Assembly (NCBI GenBank): GCA_003427395.1
Contig: BFEA01000044.1
Span: forward strand, 44,267-64,948
Direction of reading: 5' to 3'
Source of the DNA: Chara braunii
Lineage: Eukaryota; Streptophyta; Charophyceae; Charales; Characeae
Length of the DNA: 20,682 nucleotides
Shown here: positions 8,272 to 16,200 of the stretch, in pieces
Layout: every line of letters starts with the position of its first letter
How positions within the stretch are numbered: the first letter of the stretch is position 1
Made by a program: the position numbers and the translations under genes
The notes under the pieces: model-generated
What the model was told of the DNA's origin: nothing
What the model saw: the letters and a program-made list of their open reading frames with translations, nothing else
The model's database searches: none

Positions 8272-10243
8272 AGGCGGCGGGGGCAATTCCGACTGTTCAT
8301 TTTTTAGGAGAAAGATCCCGGAAGGAAGTGTTCGAAAGTACAAGCCGGTAGGGAAGAAAGCAAAACCGGTCTCGNTCCTGCTAGAGACNTNAAAGGAAGA
8401 GGCTATGGAGAAGGAGGAAGAGGTCCTTCGAGTGATCCGAGAAAGAAGGGCGACGGAGGGACATCGGATACCAGATGAGGTAGCNGACACAATGAAGATA
8501 GGGATAGACGGGTTCTTAACGGAAGAAGAAACCCGCCTGATCAAAAGGACCTGCGAGGAGTTTCACCTGGCATTTGCCTTTAGTGATCACCAGAAGGGAC
8601 GACATGATGCGAAGTTGATCCCTCCGGTCAGAATCCACACGGTAGAACATGAGTGCTGGAATGATAAGGGGTCATCCTATGAATTTGGGATAGCAGGAAA
8701 AGTAACATACCTCCTCCGAGCGAAGATGGACTCCTTCGTTGCGGAGCCTACGGCATCGCCATACGCAAATCGGTGGTTCGTCTTTCGGAAGCCTAACAAG
8801 ACACTAAGGTGGATTCATGACCTGCAGAAGTTGAATGCGGTAACCATTCGGGATGATGGCTCGCTACCTCAGGCTGACTTATTAGCAGAATCGCACGCCG
8901 GTCGGAGCATTTACTCCCTGATAGATCTGTACTCAGGGTACGACCAACTCCCATTGGATGTTCGGGACAGTCCATACACCGTTATGCACACCCCCGTAGG
9001 CCAGCTACAGATGCAAGTGACACATATGGGATTCACAAATGCGGTGGCCGAAGCACAACGCAGGATGCTCGCTGTGGCCGGCGACATGTTCCCAAAAAAA
9101 TGTGAACCTTACATCGATGACAATCCGATCAAAGGCGCGCAGGAGAAGGACGAGACGAAAGTCCAGCCAGGGATCCGACGTTTTGTGTGGGACCACCAGC
9201 AGGACGTCAAGGATCTACTCCGACGGTTCTTAGTATACAACATTACGACTAGTGGACCGAAGAGTATCCTAGCAGTACCGGAGGTAGCTATACCAGGATT
9301 TTGTTGTGGTGCTTACGGCAAGAAGCCGGATCCGGCAAAAAACGACAAGATATCACAATGGGCGACACCATTGCGTACGACAACGGAGGTAAGGGCATTC
9401 CTAGGCGTAGTCGGCTTTTGGAGGATCTTCATTAAGAACTTTGCCAAGATTGCTGAGCCTATCCGGGCTATGATCAGGGAAGAAGGAACCATGGATTGGA
9501 CGGAGGAGCGAGAAGGAGTTGTCCAAAGGCTCAAGGACATATTGACATCTGAGACAGTCGTCCTGTCCGCGCCCTGTTTTAACGACGAGGTGGGACGACC
9601 CTTCATCCTAGAGACGGATGGAGGACCTTTGGCCGTTGGAGGGATGTTGATTCAAAAGGATGAGGGAGGAAAAAAGAGGCCGATTAGGTTCGAAAGTAGA
9701 ACCCTGAACTCCGCAAAACGGCGGTACTCACAATTCAAGAAAGAAGTCCTAGCCATCCTGCATTGCCTTAAGACCTTCCAGACCTACCTATTTGGGAGGC
9801 GGTTCATCTTAAGGATCGATCCGACGAATGTCGCAGGGGCTCTGGAGAATTACAGGCCTATAGATCCATTGGTAGGGAGAGGGGTAGGATTCATCTGGCA
9901 GTTCGATTACAAGATCGAACGGATTGCTGGAATCCGCAACAAGGCAGATAGGCTGAGTCGGGTTTGCATCACTCCCGAAGGAATGGAGGATGCAGAGCCC
10001 ATAGACGCCTTCCTCAAATACGAAGGAGGGACTCTCGCGGTGGATAACAAAATGATGAGCAAGGGATGCACATCGGGAGAACTATTGATCCAGATTTTGG
10101 AGAAGGGGGCACCTTCTGTAGTAGCAGAACTGACAGAAGGACCAATCACCACTCGAGGACACAAAGAAGAAAATGACTCATGGGGAGCGATAGTAGGACA
10201 GAAAGAGGAGTTAATAGCAATGGCGGTCGAAGGAGGCCGGTAA
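8261..10243 (+). CDS. pol: Reverse transcriptase and RNase H of the Ty3/gypsy element
   Basis: 660 codons without an internal stop. RT shows LIDLYSGYDQ with the first catalytic Asp at residue 222 and EPYIDDNPIKG with the YIDD box at 284-287, then the LGVVGFWRIFIKNFA thumb-type block. RNase H shows ETDGGPLAVGGML (Asp453), SQFKKEVLAI (Glu495) and LRIDPTN (Asp520), so RT and RNase H catalytic acidic residues are all present. The domain end has NKADRLSRV, matching the ADxLSR-type end of gypsy RNase H. The enzyme copies element RNA to DNA and degrades the RNA strand. It starts at ATG 8261 inside the stop of the upstream frame (ATGAGTCGTAG). It ends at a TAA (10241-10243) that interrupts a longer polyprotein, because the same frame continues sensibly to the integrase. 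Four Ns lie at 8375-8485. Confidence 0.9.
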   Translation: MSRRGGGGNSDCSFFRRKIPEGSVRKYKPVGKKAKPVSXLLEXXKEEAMEKEEEVLRVIRERRATEGHRIPDEVXDTMKIGIDGFLTEEETRLIKRTCEEFHLAFAFSDHQKGRHDAKLIPPVRIHTVEHECWNDKGSSYEFGIAGKVTYLLRAKMDSFVAEPTASPYANRWFVFRKPNKTLRWIHDLQKLNAVTIRDDGSLPQADLLAESHAGRSIYSLIDLYSGYDQLPLDVRDSPYTVMHTPVGQLQMQVTHMGFTNAVAEAQRRMLAVAGDMFPKKCEPYIDDNPIKGAQEKDETKVQPGIRRFVWDHQQDVKDLLRRFLVYNITTSGPKSILAVPEVAIPGFCCGAYGKKPDPAKNDKISQWATPLRTTTEVRAFLGVVGFWRIFIKNFAKIAEPIRAMIREEGTMDWTEEREGVVQRLKDILTSETVVLSAPCFNDEVGRPFILETDGGPLAVGGMLIQKDEGGKKRPIRFESRTLNSAKRRYSQFKKEVLAILHCLKTFQTYLFGRRFILRIDPTNVAGALENYRPIDPLVGRGVGFIWQFDYKIERIAGIRNKADRLSRVCITPEGMEDAEPIDAFLKYEGGTLAVDNKMMSKGCTSGELLIQILEKGAPSVVAELTEGPITTRGHKEENDSWGAIVGQKEELIAMAVEGGR

Positions 10244-10882
10244 GCAGTGATGAGCTTAGTGGAATCTTGGGAAAGGAAAGAGTTGCAATGGGTGGTAAGT
10301 TAAAGGCAGGAAGGAAAGGATGGGGGCAAGGAAGGAGAGGAGTTTTTCTATGTCCAATCCTACGAAGGGCTCTTTCCGGAGATCGGTTTGTTGTTGGTAG
10401 GAAACAAACAACCTACGGAAATCAGTATTAAGGCAAGAGAAGAAACTGAAAGGTACGTCCTAAGGGGCGGACATTTGTTCCGAAGGGAGGAAGGTGCTAT
10501 GCCCAGAAGGGTTGTGTGCAGAAGATCTAGGCAAGTAGACGTTATCCAAGCAATGCACGACGGGTTAGCTCGAGGTCATCGGTCGTCCAAAGGAACACTT
10601 GCAAAGATAACGCCGCTCTATTATTGGTCAGACATGGCAGGCATTGTCGCCATTTACTGCCAGACTTGCCTTATTTGCCAAGAACGAAGCTCGCTACGAG
10701 TCTTCGAGCCGCTTAGACCAACGCGGGTGCTAGGGCCAGGACATCTGGTCCACCTCGACCTTGCGGTCATGCCTGTATCAACGGATGGGTACAGGTATAT
10801 CCTGGATGCGCGAGACAACCTGAGCGGGTTCGTGGAGGCAGTCGCCCTCAAGAAAAAGACAGGGAGAAGTGTGGCAGAATAG
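10244..10882 (+). pseudogene. pol: RNase H-integrase linker, integrase HHCC and first catalytic Asp
   Basis: Same frame as the RT. After the TAA at 10241-10243 sense coding resumes (SLVESWERKELQW), meets a second TAA at 10301-10303, then runs through YEGLFPEIGLLLVGNKQ into the integrase. In the part beginning at codon 10388, the zinc-binding HHCC domain is visible: H57, H64, C94 and C97 (CLIC). The catalytic core begins with VHLDLAVMP, whose Asp124 fits the first D of the D,D-35-E triad. Integrase would insert element DNA into chromosomes. The frame ends at TAG 10880-10882, inside the first copy of a 16-bp tandem duplication. Confidence 0.8.
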
Positions 10883-10897
10883 AAGTGTGGCGGAATG
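10866..10897. repeat. 16-bp tandem duplication breaking integrase
   Basis: GAAGTGTGGCAGAATA (10866-10881) is followed directly by GAAGTGTGGCGGAATG (10882-10897), 14 of 16 identical. As 16 is not a multiple of 3 it shifts the frame, and the first copy also carries an in-frame TAG. Sense coding continues from the second copy in the new phase. Confidence 0.9.
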
Positions 10898-11024
10898 GAT
10901 AGAAGACTTCTACTTAAGGCATCCATTTGTCAGGAGGTTTATAGCAGACAATGGGACGGAATTTGTGAACCAAGAAGTATTGGGGATGCTTAAGAGACTC
11001 TGCGTTCCGACACCCTTGAGTTAG
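10884..11024 (+). pseudogene. pol: Integrase core fragment with second catalytic Asp
   Basis: Continues the integrase core in the phase of 10884. The motif RFIADNGTEFVN supplies the second catalytic Asp (codon 10947-10949; SDRGTEF-type box). After LKRLCVP the reading stops making sense and meets TAG at 11022-11024. Sense coding resumes in a third phase at about 11038, so roughly 15-25 bases around 11012-11037 appear inserted or scrambled. Confidence 0.75.
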
Positions 11025-11037
11025 TTTTGTTGTTTCT

Positions 11038-11721
11038 GAAGCAATCAAACTCATCGAGCCGTATCACCCTGAGGCCAATGCACCTGTGGAAAGGGGGCAC
11101 CGAACCTTGAAGAACACGATTGCAAAGCTCGCAACAGACCATCGGGGGAACTGGCCTAGGTATCTTAAGCAGGCTGTCTTTGCAGAGAATATGACTCCTA
11201 AAAGGACAACAGGATGTATCCCGGCAGAGCTTTGGTACGGAAGAGAGATCGACTTTCCTGTGGAAGCCTTGGTACCTACCTAGAATAGGTTAGATGATGA
11301 TCCGCAAATGACCACTAAAGAGTTAATCGAGGCAAGAAGTCAACAAATCCTTAAGAATGAGGAGGTCGTGGAAGACATCGCCAGCCGGGTGCTGGACAAC
11401 AGAATGAGGGACAAAGCAAGGTGGGACCAAGTTAAGAATGTCAGAAAGGAGCCACTTCAGGTGGGGGAGATGGTATTGCTAAGGAACTCGGCACTAGAAA
11501 GTACTTGGTCAGGACAGTTGGGAAGGAGGTTCAAAGGCCCCTACCAGGTCGCCAAGCGGGTGGGACTAAACGCCTTCGAACTGGAAGATTTGGATGGAAC
11601 TGGATTGAAAGGGTCCTTCCCGGGGCAACGACTGGTCAGGTTTCTAAGTCGGGACCCAGTGGAACAATGGCTTCAGGAGGCTGAAGATAAGGAAACAGAG
11701 GAGCCACAAGCTAAAGACTAA
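11038..11721 (+). pseudogene. pol: Integrase C-terminal part with catalytic Glu
   Basis: Begins with sense coding KLIEPYHPEANAPVERGHR; the Glu at 11089-11091 fits the third residue of the D,D-35-E triad. It continues through the PAELWYGREIDFPVE block typical of gypsy integrases. A TAG at 11281-11283 interrupts the same frame; the next ~145 codons (from about 11284) form the DNA-binding C-terminal region, with LQVGEMVLLRNSALE and RFKGPYQVAKRV, the usual small barrel of gypsy integrases. No chromodomain follows. The frame ends at TAA/TAG near 11721 with an acidic tail. Confidence 0.8.
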
Positions 11722-12014
11722 CCACAGCCTTGCCCACACTATGGTTTGTCTCTGACCATGTTCGTGGATGTCATTTTTTTGGGACTGGTGCTTTGGCTTG
11801 GACTGACTGAGGTTGAAAGGTAGCATGACTTGGGGGTTTGCAATATCAGGCTTGTGTGACAACGGGAAGGGATGTTTGGGGCATTGTACCATAGTTTTTT
11901 ACGGGAAAAATATGGGGTCATCATAAACGACGCATTCGCATGTATAGAAAGGGCGTGATGCTAGGGATACTGGGTGCATTTTGGGAATGTCTACCGGCCT
12001 AAGGGGGGGGAGGC
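11722..12014. other. Spacer between pol and the next ORF
   Basis: About 290 bases with no supported gene. It ends in a purine tract (AAGGGGGGGGAGG, 12001-12013) that resembles a polypurine tract, the plus-strand primer site usually placed just before a 3' LTR. It is followed by a donor-like GTAAGT. No LTR start could be confirmed. Confidence 0.4.
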
Positions 12015-12057
12015 GTAAGTGTATGAGGGACATTGCGGGTGTTGTTTTGTTATACAG
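12015..12057 (+). promoter_or_regulatory. Splice-site-like donor and acceptor before the ORF behind pol
   Basis: GC|GTAAGTG at 12015 matches the 5' splice consensus. TTGTTTTGTTATACAG ending at 12057 matches a pyrimidine-rich 3' splice site. Used together they would remove only 43 bases, so the acceptor may instead pair with a distant donor, as in env-type subgenomic RNAs of some gypsy elements. This is sequence match only. Confidence 0.4.
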
Positions 12058-12087
12058 GGCTTAGGAGAAAAACGAGAAAAGACAAAA

Positions 12088-13026
12088 ATGGAATTCGACA
12101 ATGAGAACGACAGCGGGACAATCAACAGGCCTACCGGAGGGGAAGAAGCTGGACCAAGCCAAGGGAGGAGGACAACGAAGAAAAAATTGTACATTGGGCT
12201 CATGGGCGGGTCAGTGGTAGGCAGGGGTGGAAGGAAATGTTTGTGTAGGAAANCCTCACCCCTCCGCAAGGGAGAAGGTATAGAAATATCATCTGAGAGT
12301 GAGGGCGAAAAGGGAAGGGCAAATGTGAAAGAAAGAGACAACACAGAAATGGGAGATAAGGCTCGGGTCTCTAACGAGGAAGGGGCCAACAGGGGCGAAC
12401 GACGTGAGACTTGGCATGGGGAAAGCGAGGGGGGACAAGGTATGCGCGACGAGCGTAAGGAAGACGAGGAGAAAAGGGAGAGCCCGCTTGAAGGACGAAG
12501 CGGTCACGGCAGTTGCGAGGGGTATGGGACGGGGACAAAGATCCCTTTTACCTACGATCCAAAGAACCTTGCGGATGAGTATAGCCCCATACAGACTGAA
12601 GACGAGGGGGACGAGGAGGAGGATGTGCGAGAAGTCATAGAAATCAGCAGCGAGGATGAGAGGGATGAGATCTCAAGGCCTAGGGAAGAGGGGCGGCCTC
12701 CGATGCACCAACCGGGCAATGGGGCTTTCAGATGGGAGGACGAGTTCGGGCCAACGCCCAGTCATTGGTTTCAGCAGTGGACCAATGTAATCAGGCACGA
12801 ATGGATTATCAAGACTCGGGAACTCGCAAGGGCAGGGGTGGAAGTCACACCACTGGATTTTTTTAACGAGGCAGAGTTGCATAAAATTGTAAGGATGAAA
12901 AGAGAGATCGAGACCTACGGCCTGGGGGTTAGGAAGCCTGCCAAGGAACGCGGTGGACAAGAAACTGGGCAAGACGAGGCGCAAGGCAGCAATAGGAACC
13001 AGGGGAAAACCTTGAGTATGGATTGA
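12088..13026 (+). CDS. Acidic 312-aa ORF of unknown function behind pol
   Basis: Starts at ATG 12088 in a strong context (A at -3, G at +4) 30 bases after a 3' splice-like AG; the frame is open further up but without ATG. The N-terminal two thirds is low-complexity and strongly charged (Glu, Gly, Arg, Lys). Two short motifs resemble SUMO-interaction motifs, hydrophobic triplets followed by Ser/acidic residues: GIEISSESEGE (about residue 64-74) and EVIEISSEDERDE (about 182-194). The C-terminal ~70 residues (about 214-285) look like a folded helical domain: FRWEDEFGP, HWFQQWTNVIRHEWI and LDFFNEAELHKIVRMKREI. I recognise no family; there is no signal peptide or membrane span, so it is not env-like. 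Position suggests an additional ORF of the retrotransposon, but it could belong to a neighbouring element. One ambiguous base at 12253. Confidence 0.6.
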   Translation: MEFDNENDSGTINRPTGGEEAGPSQGRRTTKKKLYIGLMGGSVVGRGGRKCLCRKXSPLRKGEGIEISSESEGEKGRANVKERDNTEMGDKARVSNEEGANRGERRETWHGESEGGQGMRDERKEDEEKRESPLEGRSGHGSCEGYGTGTKIPFTYDPKNLADEYSPIQTEDEGDEEEDVREVIEISSEDERDEISRPREEGRPPMHQPGNGAFRWEDEFGPTPSHWFQQWTNVIRHEWIIKTRELARAGVEVTPLDFFNEAELHKIVRMKREIETYGLGVRKPAKERGGQETGQDEAQGSNRNQGKTLSMD

Positions 13027-13297
13027 CGAGCAAACCATGATATTGAATGATTGGTCGAGTACAAGAGAGGTTAGGGAACTTATGGGTTAAGGGGCGTGAA
13101 GAACACTCCTTCCCAAAGAGCCTAATCCAACTGAGTCGTGAATGAGACTGAGAATAGCCGAGACCTGAGAGATCAGGAAGAGTGAAAATGGAAGGGGCGC
13201 TTTTGTCTTTTGTTATGGATGAACGGCCGGGTGGGCTAGTGCTGCTTGGGGTCGCAAGCCCCGACTCGAGTGCTAGACGCTAAGTCGGATGTACGCA
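13027..13297. other. Unassigned sequence after the extra ORF
   Basis: No coding frame is supported. There are short inverted repeats (GGGG/CCCC around TCGCAAG near 13240-13255; CCGACT 13261-13266 with AGTCGG 13283-13288). This may be the start of a 3' LTR or untranslated region; no terminal dinucleotides could be verified. Confidence 0.35.
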
Positions 13298-13298
13298 T

Positions 13299-13387
13299 GG
13301 ATGGTACATTACTGTGAGAAATGAAATGGATAGTACATTACTGGAAGAAATGGAATGGATGGTACATTACTATAAGAAATGGAAGAG
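13299..13387. repeat. 29-bp tandem repeat, 3 copies
   Basis: AT(G/A)GTACATTACT starts at 13301, 13330 and 13359, exactly 29 bp apart, each followed by a GAAAT-rich half. Confidence 0.92.
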
Positions 13388-13483
13388 AGAGAACAACACG
13401 CAAAAAATGAGATGGCCATCTTCTAACCTCCAAGACAGAAATGAGATCCGTAACCTCGAGGCCCACCCCCTCGGGCACTAACA

Positions 13484-13680
13484 TTGAGAATGGAAATGAA
13501 TGACCCTAACCACGCTGTTCGACTTGAGAATGGAAAAGAATGACCCTAACCAGGCTGTTCGACTTGAGAATGGAAAGGAATGACCCTAACCAGGCTGTTC
13601 GACTTGAGAATGGAAAAGAATGGCCCTAACCAGGCTGTTCGACTTGAGAATGGATAAGAACGACCCTAACCAGGTTGTTC
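13484..13680. repeat. 40-bp tandem repeat, 5 copies
   Basis: (T/C)G(A/G)CCCTAACCA starts at 13501, 13541, 13581, 13621 and 13661, exactly 40 bp apart, with the shared word GACTTGAGAATGGA in each. Copies differ by only a few bases, so expansion is recent. Confidence 0.95.
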
Positions 13681-13681
13681 G

Positions 13682-13708
13682 GGAATGACCCCTGACAAGG
13701 GTCATTCC
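13682..13708. repeat. Perfect 10-bp hairpin at the end of the 40-bp array
   Basis: GGAATGACCC (13682-13691) pairs with GGGTCATTCC (13699-13708) across CTGACAA. The left arm reuses the AATGACCC word of the preceding array, and the right arm is its inverted copy. Confidence 0.85.
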
Positions 13709-13764
13709 TTTTGAAATAGGCACTGGGGTCCCCTGCATATTGGATTGAGAAAGGTTGAATGAGA

Positions 13765-14145
13765 ATCAGCTGGAATGAGAGAAATGGAAAAGGCCGGTGA
13801 GTCGGTCATTGAAATAGCCAATGGGATGAATGAGAGAGATGGAAAAGGCCGGTGGGTCGGTCATTGAAATAGCCAAAGGATAAATGAGGGAGATGGAAAA
13901 GGCCAGTGGGTCGATCATTGAAATAGCCAATGAGATGAGAAAGATGGGAAAGGCCGGTGGGTCGGACATTGAAATAGCCAATGGGATGAGAGAAATGGGA
14001 AAGGTCGGTGGTTCGGTCATTGAAAATAGCCAAAGGATGAATGAGAGAGGTGGAAAAGGCAGGTGGGTCGGTCGTTGAAATAGCCAATGAGTTGAATGGA
14101 GGAAATGGAAAAGGCCAGTGGGTCGGCCACTGAAAATTGCCAAGG
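13765..14145. repeat. ~50-55-bp tandem repeat, about 7 copies
   Basis: The words ATGG(A/G)AAAGGCC, GTGGGTCGGTCATTGAAATAG and CCAATGGGATGA recur with unit starts near 13784, 13839, 13893, 13943 and 13995 and two or more later copies. Unit length varies because a short AATGAG block is present or absent. The minus strand can be read as a repetitive hydrophobic peptide, which is an artefact. Confidence 0.92.
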
Positions 14146-15400
14146 GGGCGGAAGAAAAATACGAAAGAGAAAGAAAAGATAAAAAAGACGGAGCCTTAAA
14201 GCCGAGAAGGGCAGGGACCGTTGGGATGGTCACAAAAATTGGGTGTTGAGGAATGAGAAAAGTGAGGATTGAGTGGGCGGAAGGGTTAGTTTTGAGAAAT
14301 GGCTATTGAGAGAATGACCACCAGACCGGCCGTGAGGGTGACCTTGTTGATAAGACGCTGTCAGACCAGCCATGAGAATCAGCCTTGGAAATAGCATTGG
14401 ATTGAATGATTGAGGATTGAATATTGCATTGCATAGGCAGGAGACCCTAGGCAACTTGAAATAGACTTGGAAATAACATTGAAATGGATTTCTCTTTTTC
14501 TAGTCTTTCGTCTCAGCAGGAGGGGGATACCGGTGCTCGCACCGCGACCCCAAGACATCTATCCCTGTAAGGGAAAAAGTTTCAGCGCGACCTGTTCCTC
14601 TTGTAAGGGGATGAGGGTTAAAGGATCAAGGTACCTACCACTTGGATCGGTGCGGGACGTCCGGAATTGACCCCGACAACGAGCTCGAGTCGAGAAGTTC
14701 AAATTCTGCCTCGTGTTGAACGCCTAAACGTCAAAGGGTGAGGGAACCAAATGAGCGAGAGAGTCATTCTTTTTTTCTAGTCTCTTTTGTTCTCCCCAAC
14801 CACACGCCATGTCGTTGAGGGGCGGCATGGCCGCTTGGAATGGACCACAGCGGCTCGCGTTAAGTTGAGCAGCACTGTCCAGAAGGGAGGAGTTGAGCGT
14901 GGTACCGGGTGGAAGCCGCAATCACCACGGGGCGAGTAACACCGCCCCGCCGAAGCATTACAACCGCTTCGGGAATAATTGCGAGGTCTTCGTAACTGCA
15001 CTCGTGGACTAACTGAGAGCCCCAACTCTCTTGAAAGGAAGAGGCCGGATCCAAGAAAACACCACTCGGGAGGAACGATTCGCGAGGAAACCCTTACGGC
15101 AAGATGGGGTCCTGGGAGGCTTGGACTGGACCTGCCTTCCAGATATGAGGAGGTACCTCAGTAATGACGCCCGTCTCGTAAGCAGCAAAAGGTCGGACGG
15201 AGTAAGGGGATGAGGTGAGTTATCAGCAGGGGGAGGACTGATCACCCTTCATTTTTGGGGCTGATGGGCCGACATCCGCCTACTCGTTGGTGGGCCAAAG
15301 GTTGCGTACCTCCGAGTGAGAACTAGTCGTGTGATGGGGATATCACATTTTGAGTGGGGGGAAGGTGTGTCATCTACCAAAGAAAAAGCGTGCAAAAGAG
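14146..15400. other. Unrecognised stretch with hairpins and a repeated pyrimidine tract
   Basis: No gene is supported. Features seen: TTTTTCTAGTCT-type pyrimidine tracts at about 14490 and 14768, each resembling a 3' splice region; CGGTGC-TC-GCACCG at 14531-14544; two adjacent perfect hairpins at 14928-14971; and GAGAG/CTCTC at 15015-15030. It is moderately GC-rich and could be an LTR or untranslated leader of an element, or a structured RNA. Short open frames on both strands show no recognisable domain. Confidence 0.4.
14928..14971. repeat. Two adjacent perfect hairpins
   Basis: CGGGGCG (14928-14934) pairs with CGCCCCG (14943-14949) over 8 nt. One base later, CGAAGC (14951-14956) pairs with GCTTCG (14966-14971) over 9 nt. 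Confidence 0.75.
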
Positions 15401-15404
15401 AAGG

Positions 15405-15850
15405 GTACCATGAGCGTAAGAATGAATGAGTAATTGACTTTGTGCAGGCTTGAGAAAAAGTCTGGCAAGATGTCCAGAAAAAAATAATGAATGAGTAATC
15501 GACTTTGCGCAGGCTTGAAAAAAGGTCTGGCAAGATGTCTAGAAGAAAAGAATGAATGAGTAATTGACTTTGCGCAGGCTTGAGAAAAGATCTGACAAGA
15601 TGTCTAGAAGAAAAGAACGGATGAGTAATCGACTTTGCGCAGGCTTGAGAAAAAGTTTGGCAAGATGTCCAGAAGAAAAGAATGAATAAGTAATTAACGT
15701 TGCATGAACTTGAGAAAAGGCCTGGCAAGATGTCCAGAAGAGAAGAATAGATGAGTAATTGACTTTGCGCAGGCGTGAGAAAAGGCCTGGCAAGATGTCT
15801 TGAAGAGAAACAGGTGAGAAATTGATGTTGCATGAGCTTGAGAAAAAGCC
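15405..15850. repeat. 65-bp tandem repeat, about 7 copies, with a degenerate tail
   Basis: GACTTTGCGC-type words start at 15436, 15501, 15566, 15631, 15696 and 15761, exactly 65 bp apart, then 15824 (63 bp). Each unit also holds AATGAGTAATTGA, AGGCTTGAGAAAA and GGCAAGATGTC. More diverged copies carry on to about 16060. Long minus-strand frames crossing it are artefacts of the repeat. Confidence 0.95.
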
Positions 15851-16200
15851 TGACAAACGACTTGTGTGATTGATTGGGCATAAGCTTGAAAATGGGTCGA
15901 GCAAGACGTCAAGAAAAGAAAAAGACTCGTATGATGGACTGTGTATGGATCTGAGAAAAAAATTGCCAGTCTGGGAAACAGATGAGTATTTGGAAACAGG
16001 TCTGACAAGGTGTCTGAAAGAGAGATGCACAAGGGATGAACTAGGCATCATGCATGAAAAGGTTAAAAATAAGTAAGGAACAAGAAAAGACAAAGAGCGA
16101 TATGAATGTTAAATTGGCAGGACCTGAGGAGAGTCGGGCGAAAGGACCCGGGGGAGATGCATGTGGAGTTGGCAAGGCCTGAAGCATCGAGGAAACGGTA

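Larger units (their letters stand above)
6467..13026 (+). mobile_element. Decayed Ty3/gypsy LTR retrotransposon, 5' truncated
   Basis: Domain order gag zinc knuckle, protease, reverse transcriptase, RNase H, integrase on the plus strand is the Ty3/gypsy (Metaviridae) order. Most of gag and the whole 5' LTR are missing, replaced by the satellite at 5870-6466. The 3' LTR could not be identified because there is no 5' copy to compare; the end given here is the end of the ORF behind pol and is a minimum. No chromodomain is visible after the integrase. Stops, frame changes and a 16-bp duplication show that this copy cannot make a full polyprotein. Confidence 0.85.

Noticed and set aside
7701-8300. 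199-codon minus-strand frame opposite the protease region
   Set aside because: Antisense shadow of a well-supported plus-strand retroelement protein.
13766-14233. Minus-strand 155-codon frame reading as a repetitive hydrophobic, membrane-like protein
   Set aside because: It is the reverse reading of the ~54-bp minisatellite; unit length varies and breaks the phase.
14697-14714. AGTTCAAATTCTGCC, similar to a polymerase III B box
   Set aside because: No A box or tRNA-like arm upstream; the match is weak.
15249-16093. Long minus-strand frames (up to 210 codons) with repeated FSSLRKV-like segments
   Set aside because: They track the 65-bp array; 65 is not a multiple of 3, so frames rotate and openness reflects composition.
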